Source: Actinoallomurus sp050942425 (lineage in GTDB: Bacteria > Actinomycetota > Actinomycetes > Streptosporangiales > Streptosporangiaceae). From it: a DNA stretch of 64,000 nucleotides. Location: assembly GCF_050942425.1 (NCBI RefSeq), contig NZ_CP192063.1:11160001-11224000 (forward strand). Reading direction: 5' to 3'. Of this stretch, positions 9,307 to 17,973 are shown piece after piece (the first letter of the stretch is position 1; every line of letters starts with the position of its first letter). Below the pieces are notes generated by a model. That model made no database searches and was not told the DNA's origin. It saw nothing but the letters and a program-made list of their open reading frames with translations. Made by a program: the position numbers and the translations under genes.

Positions 9307-9417
9307 ATGGCCCGGCAACGCGACCTGTGGGTGACGATCACGTTCTGGGCGTTCAACGTCGTTCTCGTGATGTACGCCGTTCTCGATCGGACGTGGACCG
9401 CCGTACAGAACCTGTGA
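9307..9417 (+). CDS. Small single-span membrane protein (36 aa)
   Basis: ATG 9307 follows a strong GGGGGAGGA ribosome site by 5 bases and encodes 36 residues: a short charged start (MARQRDLW), a hydrophobic segment VTITFWAFNVVLVMYAVL, and the tail DRTWTAVQNL. This is one membrane helix with few other features. A clear promoter lies upstream. It matches no family I recognise. The longer overlapping frame in this stretch is Arg/Ser-rich and unlikely. It may be a small membrane regulator or transport accessory; function unknown. Confidence 0.55.
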   Translation: MARQRDLWVTITFWAFNVVLVMYAVLDRTWTAVQNL

Positions 9418-9585
9418 CCAGCGCTGCCGTGAGCCGGCCGCATTCCTCGTCCCGCCAGAACAGCTCGTCCACCGGTCAAGGCTCGGGCAACAACCGCTGA
9501 GCCGCTTTCCCCTCCGCCCGCCGCGAGGGCTACACACGGCTCTGAGCCGGTCTCGGACCGGATACCGGAGGTCTCGGGGGATGAG

Positions 9586-11331
9586 TTGATCACTGGTACG
9601 GCGCGGATCGCCGTGGGAGCCGTCTGCCTCGCCGGCTTGACCATGCCCGCCAGAGCGCTTGCCGTCCATCCGTCCGGCGTCCCGACCGGTGGCCCGGCGT
9701 CCCCGGCCCGGACCCTCGTCCTCGATGGCGCGTCGCTGTCGGTCGAGCAGGCGTTCGCCATCCTGGACGGCGACGCGGTGTCGGTGCGGCTGGCGCCCGC
9801 CACGCGCGCCCACATGGTCCAGACCCGGCAGGGAGCGCTGGCGAGAATCGCCTCAGGGCAGCGGGTGTACGGCTGGAACCAGGCGCTGGGACCGCTGAAG
9901 GACAAGCCGCTGACGCCGGATCAGCAGCGGCAGTTCCAGCGGTCCATCCTGCGGTCCAACGCCGCGGGAGTCGGTCCCGCGTTCCCGGACGACGTGGTCA
10001 GGCTGGCCCTGGTGCTGAAGGCGAACCAGATGGCCAGGGGCACCTTCGGGGTCCGCCCAGAGGTACCGGAGCGGTTGCTCTCACTGGTCAACGCCGGGGT
10101 CACGCCACGGATGCCGCAGATCGGCTCGCTGGGCACCGGGGACCTGCAGCCGCAGGCCGCCGCCGGGCTCGCGGCGATCGGCGAGGACGCGCCGGTGCGG
10201 TATCGAGGCCAGGAGGGCCCCGCGTCCGCGATGTTGCCCAAGGCCGGGCTACCCCGGGACTTCGTGCTGGAGGCGGGCGAGGCGCTCCCGATCGTCAGCG
10301 GCAGCACCGTCGTCGCGGCATCGCTGCTCGACGCCGTACACCGGGCCACCGCGCTCGCCGACCAGGCCGAGGGGGCGTTCGGGCTGTTCATGGAGGCGAC
10401 CCGGGCCGAGGAGAGCTCGCTGGACGCCCGCACCCACGCCGAACGTCACTTCCCCGAGCAGAGCGCCGTCGCGGCCCGGCTCCGCGCTCTGGTCAGCGGC
10501 TCCGGATGGATGACGGAGGAGGGGCGCCGGCGGCTCGACCCGGTCCACTATCACCCGCGGATCCAGGACGCGGTGTCGGTGCGGGCGGCCCCGCACATCA
10601 TGGCCGTGCTCCGCCACGGGCTCGACGACGCGCGTACGGTCCTGCGGAGGGAGGCCAACTCCTCGACGTCCAACCCGCTGGTCTTCCCGCAGAAAGACCA
10701 GCGCGCGTACGAGTTCGTCATGGGCGGCAACTGGGACGGCTCGCTCCTGGGGCACACGGCCGACTCCCTGAACGCCGAGATCACCGATCTGGGCGTCCTG
10801 TCGCAGGAACTGTCCGCCCGGCTCCTGTCGCCGACGTGGAGCTACGGCCTGCCGGCCAACCTCGCCGGCGGTACCCCGGGACTGAACTCCGGAATGGTCC
10901 AGGTACAGTCCGTGGCCACCGCGCTGGTCCCCGAGATGCAGGTACGCGCCGCGCCCGCCGGTGTGCTGTCCCGCCCGGCGAAGTTCGGGCAGGAGGACCA
11001 CAACACCATGGCGATGGCGTCGGTGCGCAACCTGCAGGGCAACCTCGACCGGCTGGAGACCGTACTCGCGGTGCAGTTGCTGATGTCGGCACAGGGCGTC
11101 GACCTGATAGCCGGGCAGATGTCGGGCCTGCCGCTCGGCGCCGGGACCCGGCGCCTGCAGGATGCGATCAGGCACTACATCAGGCCGCTCGGCGACGACC
11201 GCTACCTGACACCGGACCTGCAGACGGCGACCTGGCTGGTGCACAACGGGTCGCTCCTGCAGGCGCTCCCGCAGGCTCCCGCCGCATCCCGGACACCGAC
11301 CGCTGTCCCAGGAGATGCCGGGTCGAGGTGA
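9586..11331 (+). CDS. HAL/PAL-like aromatic amino acid lyase homologue, exported, without the canonical MIO triad
   Basis: A 581-residue member of the histidine/phenylalanine ammonia-lyase superfamily. The TTG 9586 start follows GGGGGATGAG and gives a hydrophobic N-terminus that looks like a signal peptide (AVGAVCLAGLTMPARALA), unusual for a family that is normally cytosolic. Family landmarks: RVYGWNQALG in place of the catalytic-Tyr YGVNTGFG loop (Tyr95 kept), TSNPLVFP, GGNWDG in place of GGNFHG, and QEDHNTMAMASVRN. At the cofactor site, where active enzymes have GSxGASGDLxPL, it reads GSLGTGDLQPQA (180-191): one residue is missing and the Ala-Ser-Gly that cyclises to MIO is reduced to Thr-Gly. 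It may have a different chemistry or a binding role. Confidence 0.75.
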   Translation: MITGTARIAVGAVCLAGLTMPARALAVHPSGVPTGGPASPARTLVLDGASLSVEQAFAILDGDAVSVRLAPATRAHMVQTRQGALARIASGQRVYGWNQALGPLKDKPLTPDQQRQFQRSILRSNAAGVGPAFPDDVVRLALVLKANQMARGTFGVRPEVPERLLSLVNAGVTPRMPQIGSLGTGDLQPQAAAGLAAIGEDAPVRYRGQEGPASAMLPKAGLPRDFVLEAGEALPIVSGSTVVAASLLDAVHRATALADQAEGAFGLFMEATRAEESSLDARTHAERHFPEQSAVAARLRALVSGSGWMTEEGRRRLDPVHYHPRIQDAVSVRAAPHIMAVLRHGLDDARTVLRREANSSTSNPLVFPQKDQRAYEFVMGGNWDGSLLGHTADSLNAEITDLGVLSQELSARLLSPTWSYGLPANLAGGTPGLNSGMVQVQSVATALVPEMQVRAAPAGVLSRPAKFGQEDHNTMAMASVRNLQGNLDRLETVLAVQLLMSAQGVDLIAGQMSGLPLGAGTRRLQDAIRHYIRPLGDDRYLTPDLQTATWLVHNGSLLQALPQAPAASRTPTAVPGDAGSR

Positions 11332-11421
11332 GCCTTGGCGCGCACTGTCCGGTCCGCGCGGTCGCCCGGGCCACTGAGGGCACGGTCGTGGGGCGTCACC
11401 AGCGGATACGCCGTGGACGGG

Positions 11422-12957
11422 TCAGGCCAGGTCGTCCAGGATGGGCACGGACGCGTCGGGGTCGGCGGCGAGCAGCCCCCGCCATCTCTTCACGTGGCCG
11501 CGGCGGAGGCGGTCCGGCAGGCCGCGGTCCCGCCCGGCCAGCCATTCGATCGCGGTCCACGCGACCCGGGCCGTCCAGTCCATGATCTCCGCCGGAACGG
11601 CCGGGTCGTGCGGTGGGAGCGCGCCCTCCGGATCCGGGACGCGCAGCAACAGGTCATCCCCTGCCCGGCGCTCGGCGAGTACGGTCTCGATCTCCGCGTA
11701 GAGCCGCGCGGTCCGCGCCGCCCACTGCGCGCCGTCGTGCTCGCCGGGATCGTGATCGCCCTCGATCCGGGCACCCCACCACTCCAGGAATGCGGGAGGA
11801 GTACGCGCGTAGATGATCCGGGCCGGCGTTTCGCGCAGCAGGCGCAGCGCGTACGCGTGGATCCGCGCGCCGACGCCCTTCTCCTCGAATGCGGCGGGCC
11901 GGACAAGGACCACGGCCGGCCAGGCGATGCCGTCCTCGGCCACCCGGGCGATGTGCCGGGCCACCTCGATCCAGGCACCGGTCCGGCTCCGGTGGGCGTC
12001 CGGTGGCACCGCCCGCACCTGACCGTGCCGCGCCACCTCGATGTCATTGCGCACCAGCACGAACTGCCGCCCGAGGGCCTCGGCCAGCAGAGCCGCGGCC
12101 AGGCCGGTGCCGTGCCGACCGCCGACGACCACGATGGGCCGCTGGTCTTCGCAGACCGGTGCGCCCTCGGTGACGGCGAGCTGGCGACCGGCGATCGGAT
12201 CCTGCACCAGCAGGTGCGTCGGCCACGTCTGTGCCACGGATCGCCACGTCACGTGCCCCGGCCCGCCCTGCCAGCTGTACTCCTGACCGTCTCGCCGCAG
12301 GCTGTGCGTGCGGGCCTGGAGCTCCAGCGCGACCGCGCTGTGGCCGGGGTGCCGCGCGACGTCTTCGGGTGTCGGCCGCCAGTTGAGCCCGGCGGTGTAC
12401 GCCATCTCCTCGGCCATCTCATAGGGCAGGGGTGTCGCGCCGTCCCTTGGCAGGAACTCGGCGACGGCGTTCGTGACCGCGCGGTATCGCTCACCGGAGA
12501 CGACCTGCGACAGCCGGACGTCGTAGCGCTCCGCGCCGTCACGATCGCCGAGGACCAGCTGCGCCGCCGCCACAGGCGCGAGCGGCGCCGGCCCGCTGAG
12601 CCGCTCGATGAGCGGCAGCGTATCTCCTAGGAGTTCGAGGGCCGTCCCCAGACGGCCCGCCATACCGGGCGGCGTCTGGGTGACCTCGTCCTCCGGAAGC
12701 CAGCCCATGGCCTGGAACAGGCCGACGACCGGCAGCCCGGCGAGCATGCCGAGGTCACGCAGGAATTCCGGCCTCAACGGCCGCTGACACGAGAGGATCT
12801 TCCTTACGCTCCCGTCCGGGAGGTCGAGCTTGCGCGCGATGTCGGCGGCCGATCCCGGCAGCCCTCTGGCCTTCATGGCTCTCAGGCAGCGGTTCACGAC
12901 CTCGCGAGCGCGCTCTTTCTCCTCGTCCCCTGTTGGACCGTCCCCAGAAAATGGCAT
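11422..12957 (-). CDS. HTH protein with large uncharacterised C-terminal domain
   Basis: A 511-residue protein not assigned to a named family. Residues about 12-60 form a helix-turn-helix-like segment (SAADIARKLDLPDGSVRKILSC). A central region follows, then an alpha/beta domain with a P-loop-like glycine turn (IVVVGGRHGTGLAAALL near 285-300), a possible nucleotide or dinucleotide site but not a consensus Walker A. The tail is Trp-rich. No signal peptide or membrane helix is seen. The ATG has GGAG 8 bases upstream. Similar large HTH proteins are common in actinomycetes and are usually annotated as hypothetical. It converges with the lyase-like gene. Confidence 0.7.
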   Translation of the reverse strand: MPFSGDGPTGDEEKERAREVVNRCLRAMKARGLPGSAADIARKLDLPDGSVRKILSCQRPLRPEFLRDLGMLAGLPVVGLFQAMGWLPEDEVTQTPPGMAGRLGTALELLGDTLPLIERLSGPAPLAPVAAAQLVLGDRDGAERYDVRLSQVVSGERYRAVTNAVAEFLPRDGATPLPYEMAEEMAYTAGLNWRPTPEDVARHPGHSAVALELQARTHSLRRDGQEYSWQGGPGHVTWRSVAQTWPTHLLVQDPIAGRQLAVTEGAPVCEDQRPIVVVGGRHGTGLAAALLAEALGRQFVLVRNDIEVARHGQVRAVPPDAHRSRTGAWIEVARHIARVAEDGIAWPAVVLVRPAAFEEKGVGARIHAYALRLLRETPARIIYARTPPAFLEWWGARIEGDHDPGEHDGAQWAARTARLYAEIETVLAERRAGDDLLLRVPDPEGALPPHDPAVPAEIMDWTARVAWTAIEWLAGRDRGLPDRLRRGHVKRWRGLLAADPDASVPILDDLA

Positions 12958-13084
12958 CGACCATCTCCGACCCCGTTCGGCGCCACGCCGGTACCGAATG
13001 GTACGCGCGGTGCGCCGCGATATTCACCTCCTTCCACTTTCAGGGGGCCGAAGAACGGTCAGATCGTTATTGGAACGTACCCGG

Positions 13085-13101
13085 CCGTTACCGGGTAACC
13101 G
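13085..13101. promoter_or_regulatory. Inverted repeat between two leftward genes
   Basis: CCGTTACCGGGTAACCG contains the perfect GTTACC-G-GGTAAC. It lies just after the stop at 13118 and about 130 bp before the HTH gene start at 12957. No T-run follows, so an operator of the HTH gene is at least as likely as a terminator. Confidence 0.35.
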
Positions 13102-13117
13102 TTTCCGCGTGCTCTCG

Positions 13118-13873
13118 TCAGAATTGCCCGCGGAATTTGGCGATGACCGCGCCGAGCTTCGCGTCCGGTTCCGAGCTGCAGTCGTACCTGATGGCGGGCA
13201 GGGCGAGCGGGCTGCCCGCGCCCCCGACGTTCTCCGACGCCGCGATCTTGACGATCGCGCGCTGCTCGGTGTCTTGATCGGCGTCCAGGAATTGCGCGCA
13301 GGTCGAGCCGGCCGACAGACCTTGCGAGATCGCCCGGTAGGCCGCTCGGCCGCCGAGGTAGAGGACGTAGGCGACCAGCGCGATGACGGCCAGCACGACC
13401 ACGGTGACGAAGATCCCGCCGGTGTTGTTGGTCCTCCGTACGCTGTTGTCGACGTTGTTGTCCCGGCCGATCATGTTGCCGACCGTGCCTCCGGAGACGC
13501 GCTGCGATACGGAGGTGCGAGAGCGGTCGTCGCCCTCGGCGCGGGCGACGGCGGCCGCGAGGCGGGCGCGGTAGTTCGGGTCCGCGGCGATCGCGTTGCT
13601 CAGGAGCCGGCCGACCTGGCGGCCGTTGTCAGGATCTTTTGTGAAATCGACGAATGCGGCCGTCGCGCCATCCGCCGCGAGCCGCTTGCCGACGATGTCG
13701 TACAGCGCGCCCAACGCGGCATCGGTCTTGGCCCGAACGGCGTCGTCCGCGAGTTCGGGCAGGTGAGCGGCGAGGATCGATACGGCATTGACGGCCAGCC
13801 GGGCAGCGTCCACGAGTACCTCCGCGGGATGAGATCGTCCGGTATAGCCGCCATCGTGGCTGGCTCCGAACAT
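13118..13873 (-). CDS. Single-pass membrane protein with a RHIM/amyloid-like motif
   Basis: 251 residues in four parts: a helical N-terminal domain (about 15-115) resembling the small effector-associated domains next to nSTAND proteins; a Gly/Asn-rich stretch (about 116-135) containing SGGTVGNMIGRDNNVDNS, similar in composition to RHIM-like bacterial amyloid signalling motifs; one membrane helix (about 143-163, VTVVVLAVIALVAYVLYL); and an outer C-terminal domain with two Cys (TCAQFLDADQDTEQRAI and IRYDCSSEPD), reminiscent of HdeA-like domains. The ATG follows GGAG by 10 bases. It lies about 0.4 kb from the divergent nSTAND-WD40 gene. Motif similarity is from memory; function unknown. Confidence 0.6.
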   Translation of the reverse strand: MFGASHDGGYTGRSHPAEVLVDAARLAVNAVSILAAHLPELADDAVRAKTDAALGALYDIVGKRLAADGATAAFVDFTKDPDNGRQVGRLLSNAIAADPNYRARLAAAVARAEGDDRSRTSVSQRVSGGTVGNMIGRDNNVDNSVRRTNNTGGIFVTVVVLAVIALVAYVLYLGGRAAYRAISQGLSAGSTCAQFLDADQDTEQRAIVKIAASENVGGAGSPLALPAIRYDCSSEPDAKLGAVIAKFRGQF

Positions 13874-14005
13874 CGGTTAACAGCTCCGTTTGTGGCGAAT
13901 AGCGGGCCAATCCGACCGCCACAGGTTCCGGATTGGGCGGCCGAGGGCGGGCGGCTGCGGGCTCGCGCCTCCCGCCCTCGGCCGGCATGAGATTCCGAAT
14001 GGAAT

Positions 14006-14131
14006 TCAGCCGGCGTCACCGTCCTCTTCGCCCTGCCCGCCGAAGCGTCGGCCGCAGGACGGCGGCCGACCCTGCACCCAAGAAAGAGACAGCCGGTAAA
14101 TCGACTTCTCGCCCGTCCGAGTACTCATCAT
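14006..14131 (-). CDS. Possible small peptide (41 aa)
   Basis: ATGATG at 14131 follows a near-perfect GAAGGAGATC ribosome site, in a region otherwise without genes on this strand. The 41 residues begin MMSTRTGEKSIYRLSLSWVQ, contain a single Cys in PPSCGRRFGG and end in an acidic EEDGDAG tail. No signal peptide or membrane helix is present. The basic/aromatic front and Gly-rich acidic tail fit no family I know. It lies between the amyloid-motif membrane gene and the nSTAND gene. It could be a ribosomally made peptide or a chance ORF with a good ribosome site. Confidence 0.4.
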   Translation of the reverse strand: MMSTRTGEKSIYRLSLSWVQGRPPSCGRRFGGQGEEDGDAG

Positions 14132-14256
14132 GATCTCCTTCGTCTCCCGTCGCCCATATCGGGCACCTTCAGAGAAACGCCAGGTACGACCGTGGAAAAA
14201 GGGATCGTGAAATACTCGTACAAGGCCGTACAACACCCGGAGCACCGGAGACGCCA

Positions 14257-17200
14257 TTGCCAGCTCCGCCCGATTCACCCGGCCGGCAGCCGGACCCCGC
14301 CGGCATCGCCACGCGCCAGGACTTCGCCCGCGAGCTCAACCTGGCGAAGGAACTCGCGGGGCTGACCGTCCGAGACCTCGCGAAGGCCGCCGGCGTCCCG
14401 GGCAGTACCGTCGGCGGTTACCTCAGCGGACGTCATCTCCCACCCCTCAAGCCACCGGGCCTGCTCGCCGATCTGCTCCGTTCCTGTGGCGTGACGGACC
14501 CGCGCCAGCTCGAGGAGTGGTCGCAGGCGTTGCGTCGGGTCCGGCGGACACCCGGCCCCGCCCGCTCGGACGCACCGGCGCCCTACCGCGGCCTCGCGAG
14601 CTTCCAGCCGGAGCACGCCGACTGGTTCTTCGGCCGGGAGGAGCCGACCCGGGCGCTGACCGCGCGGGTGGAGTCCGGCACGGGAGTGATGGCGTTGGTG
14701 GGGCCGTCCGGTGTGGGCAAGTCGTCACTGCTGCGCGCCGGCCTGATCCCCTCTCTCGACCGGCCCTGGCGGTTGATCACCCCCGGCGTCCACCCCCTCG
14801 CCGAGATCGCGGAGCCGATGCCCGAGGGATCGGTCCTGGTGGTGGACCAGTTCGAAGAGGTCTTCACCGTCTGCGCCGACGACGAACGCCAGGCGTTCAT
14901 CTCCGCCCTGTGCGAGATGAACGGTGTCACCGTCGTCCTCGGCCTGCGCGCCGACTTCTACCCCCACGCGCTCGGCAACCGCGCGCTCGCCGGGGTACTC
15001 GACGGGTCACAGGTGATCGTCGGACCGATGAGCGAGGCGGAGCTCTCCCGGGCCATCCTCGAACCCGCGCGGAAGGCCCGGCTCGACGTCGAGGACGGCC
15101 TGGTCGATCTGGTCCTGCGCGACCTCGCTCCGGCCACCGACGCGAACGCGGGCGCGCTGCCCCTGCTGTCCCACGCCCTCCTCGCGACCTGGCAACGCGG
15201 CCAGCGCAAGAAGCTGACGGCCGCGCACTACCGGGAGAGCGGCGGGATATCCGGGGCGGTGGCACAGACCGCCGAGGCCGCGTTCGCGGCCCTCGACGCT
15301 CGGCGGCGCCGGCTCGCGGAGCACCTCTTCCTGCGGCTCGTACGGGTCTCGACCGATGCCGCGGACACGCGTCGCCGGGTGTCCCGTGCCGAGTTGCTCC
15401 ACGGTTCCACCGAACTGGAGTCGGTGGTCGACGAGTTCATCGAGCAGCGGCTGATCACCGCGGACCTGGACACGCTGGAGATCAGTCACGAGGCGCTCAT
15501 CCACGCCTGGCCCCGGTTACGCGCCTGGATCGACGCCGACCGCACCGGCAGGATCGTCGCCCAGCAACTCGCCGACGCGGCGGACGCGTGGGAGCGCGAG
15601 CACCGCGACCCGGCGGTGCTCTACCGTGGCACGCGGCTGGCCGCGGCCCGCGAATGGGCCGGCTCGAACCACCACGACGAGCTGTCACCGCTGGCGCGCG
15701 AATTCCTCCAGACCAGCGTGCGTCAGGAACGGCTGGGCATCCGCCGCCTGCGCCAGACGATCGCGGCGCTCGTCGCCCTCCTTCTCCTCGCGGTGACCAC
15801 GGGTGTCGTGGCCCTGCAACAGCGCGCGTCGGCCCGTCGGCAACGGAACCTCGCCATCTCCCGGCTCGTGGCGGGACGCGCCAACCGCGTACGGGACAAG
15901 GACGTCTCGCTGGCCGCCCAGCTCAGTCTCGCCGCGTACCGGATCGCGCCGACCGCGGAGGCCCGCTCCAGCCTCATCGACTCCTCGGCCCTGCCGCCGG
16001 TCACGCGCCTGCTGGGCTCCACCGGCGTCATGCAGGCAGTTGCCCTGAGCTCGCGCGGACTGCTGGCCGCAGGCGGCGCCGACCGGACGGTACGGCTCTG
16101 GGACGCCACCGTGCCCGGTGTTCCGCGCCCGATCGCGCCCGCGCTCACGGGACCGGCGGACATCATCTACTCCGTCGCGTTCAGCCCCGACGGCCGTATC
16201 CTCGCGGCGGGCGGCGGCGACCACACCGTACGCCTGTGGGATCTCACCGACGCGCGGCACCCGGCCGCCCTGGGGCCACCGCTCACCGGTCCGGCCGCCC
16301 TCGTGTACTCCGTCGCGTTCAGCCCGGATGGGCGCACCCTCGCGGCGGGCAGCGGCGACCGGTCGGTACGCCTGTGGGACGTGACGGACGCGCACCACCC
16401 GAAGGCGCTCGCCCGGCCGTTGTCCGGCGCCCGCAGCTACATCCAGTCGGTGACGTTCAGCCCGGACGGCCGCACCCTCGCGGCCGGAAGTGACGACCAC
16501 ACCGTACGCCTGTGGGACCTCTCCGATCCCCGGCACCCGGCCGCCCTGGGGCCGCCGCTCGCGGGACCGGCCAAGCGCGTGTACGCGGTCGCGTTCAGCC
16601 CCGACGGCCGCACCCTCGCCGCCGGCGGCGCCGACAACCTCGTATGGCTCTGGAACGTGAGCGACCGGCGGCACCCCACCCGGCTCGGGCGGCCGCTGAG
16701 CGGCGCGACGAGCTGGGTGAACGCCCTGGCGTTCGGCCACGACGCGTCGGAACTGGCGGTCGCCGGCTCCGACGGCCTGGTGCGCTTGTGGGACGTCGCC
16801 GCGCACAAGGTCACCGCCACGTTCCAGCATCCGGGCCCCGTCACCGGAGTCGTCTTCGACACCGGCCACTCCTCGATCATCACCAGCGCGGCCGACGGAA
16901 CGGTACGGGTCTGGCGGTTGCCGGCTCCCGTGCTGGGCACCTCTTCCGATGTCGTGAGCATGGTGACGTTCCGCCCGGACGGGCACGTACTGCTCGTCGG
17001 CGCTGCGGACGCCCAGCTCTGGTCGGTGCCGGCCCTGCGACGGCTCGGCCCCGCGATCCGCAACGCGTCGGGCTTCGCCACCTCTATCGTGTTCGCCCCG
17101 GACGGGCGGCTGTTCGCGGTCGGCGGCCGCGACGGCACGGTACGGCTGTGGGACGCCACCGATCCCCAGCGTCCCGTCCCGCGTGGCCCGGCGTTCCGCG

Positions 17201-17955
17201 CGCACTCGCTGAACATCGAGACGCTCGCGTTCAGCCCGGACGGGCGCGTGCTGGCGACCGGCAGCGACGACAACTCCGTGCGGCTGTGGAACGTCACCGA
17301 CCCCGCGCATCCGATCGCGCTCGCCGCCCTCTCCGGCTTCGGCTCGTACGTCTACTCCGTGGCGTTCAGCCCGGACGGGCTCACGCTGGCCGCGGGCAGC
17401 GTGGACAAGACGGTACGCCTGTGGTCGATGCGCGATCCGCGACGTCCCCGGCAGCTCGGCGCGCCGCTGACCGGCCCGGACAGCTACGTCTTCTCGGTCG
17501 TCTTCAGTCCCGACGGCCGCACGCTCGCCGAAGGCAGTGCCGACCGGACCATCCGCCTGTGGAACGTCACCGACCCCGCACGGCCTGCCCTCGCCGGCCC
17601 GACGCTCACCGGGCCGAGCGGATACGTGTACGCGCTCGCCTACGCCCCCGACGGCCGTACGCTGGCGGCGGCCGACACCGACGAGTCCGTCTGGCTGTGG
17701 GACGTGCACGACCGGCGCCGGCCCGCGCAGCTGGGCGCGCTGACCGCCGGCACCGGGGCCATGTTCACGGTGGCCTTCGCGCGGGACGGGCGCACCCTCG
17801 CCGCCGGCGGTGACGGCAAGAAGGTGTGGATCTGGGACACCGACCCGGAGCACGTCGCCTCGAACGTGTGCGCCGGAGCGGGCGACCCCATCACCCCGGC
17901 GGAATGGCGGCTGTACGTTCCAGGGCTGCCCTACCGGTCGCCGTGCCGACGCTGA
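14257..17955 (+). CDS. HTH-nSTAND NTPase with 14 WD40 repeats
   Basis: 1232 residues. Order: an XRE-like HTH (about 18-75, LAGLTVRDLAKAAGVPGSTV); the PYRGLASFQPEHADWFFGRE entry motif of actinobacterial nSTAND proteins; Walker A GPSGVGKSS (149-157); Walker B VLVVDQFEEVF (Asp197); the STAND winged-helix region (ISHEALIHAWPRLRAWI); a membrane helix (IAALVALLLLAVTTGVVAL, near 510); then 14 WD40 repeats of the form VAFSPDGRTLAAG..D.TVRLWD, enough for two seven-bladed propellers. The C-terminus (DPITPAEWRLYVPGLPYRSPC) is standard for the family. The TTG start is weak but well placed. Such proteins sense a ligand and oligomerise; here DNA binding and a membrane anchor are combined. Confidence 0.88.
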   Translation: MPAPPDSPGRQPDPAGIATRQDFARELNLAKELAGLTVRDLAKAAGVPGSTVGGYLSGRHLPPLKPPGLLADLLRSCGVTDPRQLEEWSQALRRVRRTPGPARSDAPAPYRGLASFQPEHADWFFGREEPTRALTARVESGTGVMALVGPSGVGKSSLLRAGLIPSLDRPWRLITPGVHPLAEIAEPMPEGSVLVVDQFEEVFTVCADDERQAFISALCEMNGVTVVLGLRADFYPHALGNRALAGVLDGSQVIVGPMSEAELSRAILEPARKARLDVEDGLVDLVLRDLAPATDANAGALPLLSHALLATWQRGQRKKLTAAHYRESGGISGAVAQTAEAAFAALDARRRRLAEHLFLRLVRVSTDAADTRRRVSRAELLHGSTELESVVDEFIEQRLITADLDTLEISHEALIHAWPRLRAWIDADRTGRIVAQQLADAADAWEREHRDPAVLYRGTRLAAAREWAGSNHHDELSPLAREFLQTSVRQERLGIRRLRQTIAALVALLLLAVTTGVVALQQRASARRQRNLAISRLVAGRANRVRDKDVSLAAQLSLAAYRIAPTAEARSSLIDSSALPPVTRLLGSTGVMQAVALSSRGLLAAGGADRTVRLWDATVPGVPRPIAPALTGPADIIYSVAFSPDGRILAAGGGDHTVRLWDLTDARHPAALGPPLTGPAALVYSVAFSPDGRTLAAGSGDRSVRLWDVTDAHHPKALARPLSGARSYIQSVTFSPDGRTLAAGSDDHTVRLWDLSDPRHPAALGPPLAGPAKRVYAVAFSPDGRTLAAGGADNLVWLWNVSDRRHPTRLGRPLSGATSWVNALAFGHDASELAVAGSDGLVRLWDVAAHKVTATFQHPGPVTGVVFDTGHSSIITSAADGTVRVWRLPAPVLGTSSDVVSMVTFRPDGHVLLVGAADAQLWSVPALRRLGPAIRNASGFATSIVFAPDGRLFAVGGRDGTVRLWDATDPQRPVPRGPAFRAHSLNIETLAFSPDGRVLATGSDDNSVRLWNVTDPAHPIALAALSGFGSYVYSVAFSPDGLTLAAGSVDKTVRLWSMRDPRRPRQLGAPLTGPDSYVFSVVFSPDGRTLAEGSADRTIRLWNVTDPARPALAGPTLTGPSGYVYALAYAPDGRTLAAADTDESVWLWDVHDRRRPAQLGALTAGTGAMFTVAFARDGRTLAAGGDGKKVWIWDTDPEHVASNVCAGAGDPITPAEWRLYVPGLPYRSPCRR

Positions 17956-17973
17956 CGCCCTGCGCGGCCTCGC

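Noticed and set aside
9246..9500. 84-codon frame overlapping the small membrane gene
   Set aside because: Arg/Ser-rich, no ribosome site; the 36-codon frame has a strong ribosome site and a membrane helix.
16040..17850. Periodic about 130-bp DNA repeats, considered as satellite or CRISPR-like
   Set aside because: They are the coding units of 14 WD40 repeats, in frame and diverged at codon level; no constant spacer/repeat structure.
15685..17853. 722-codon open frame antisense to the WD40 repeats
   Set aside because: Its Arg/Gly/Val-rich translation has periodic repeats mirroring the WD40 coding sequence and no domain of its own; the opposite strand encodes a complete nSTAND-WD40 protein.
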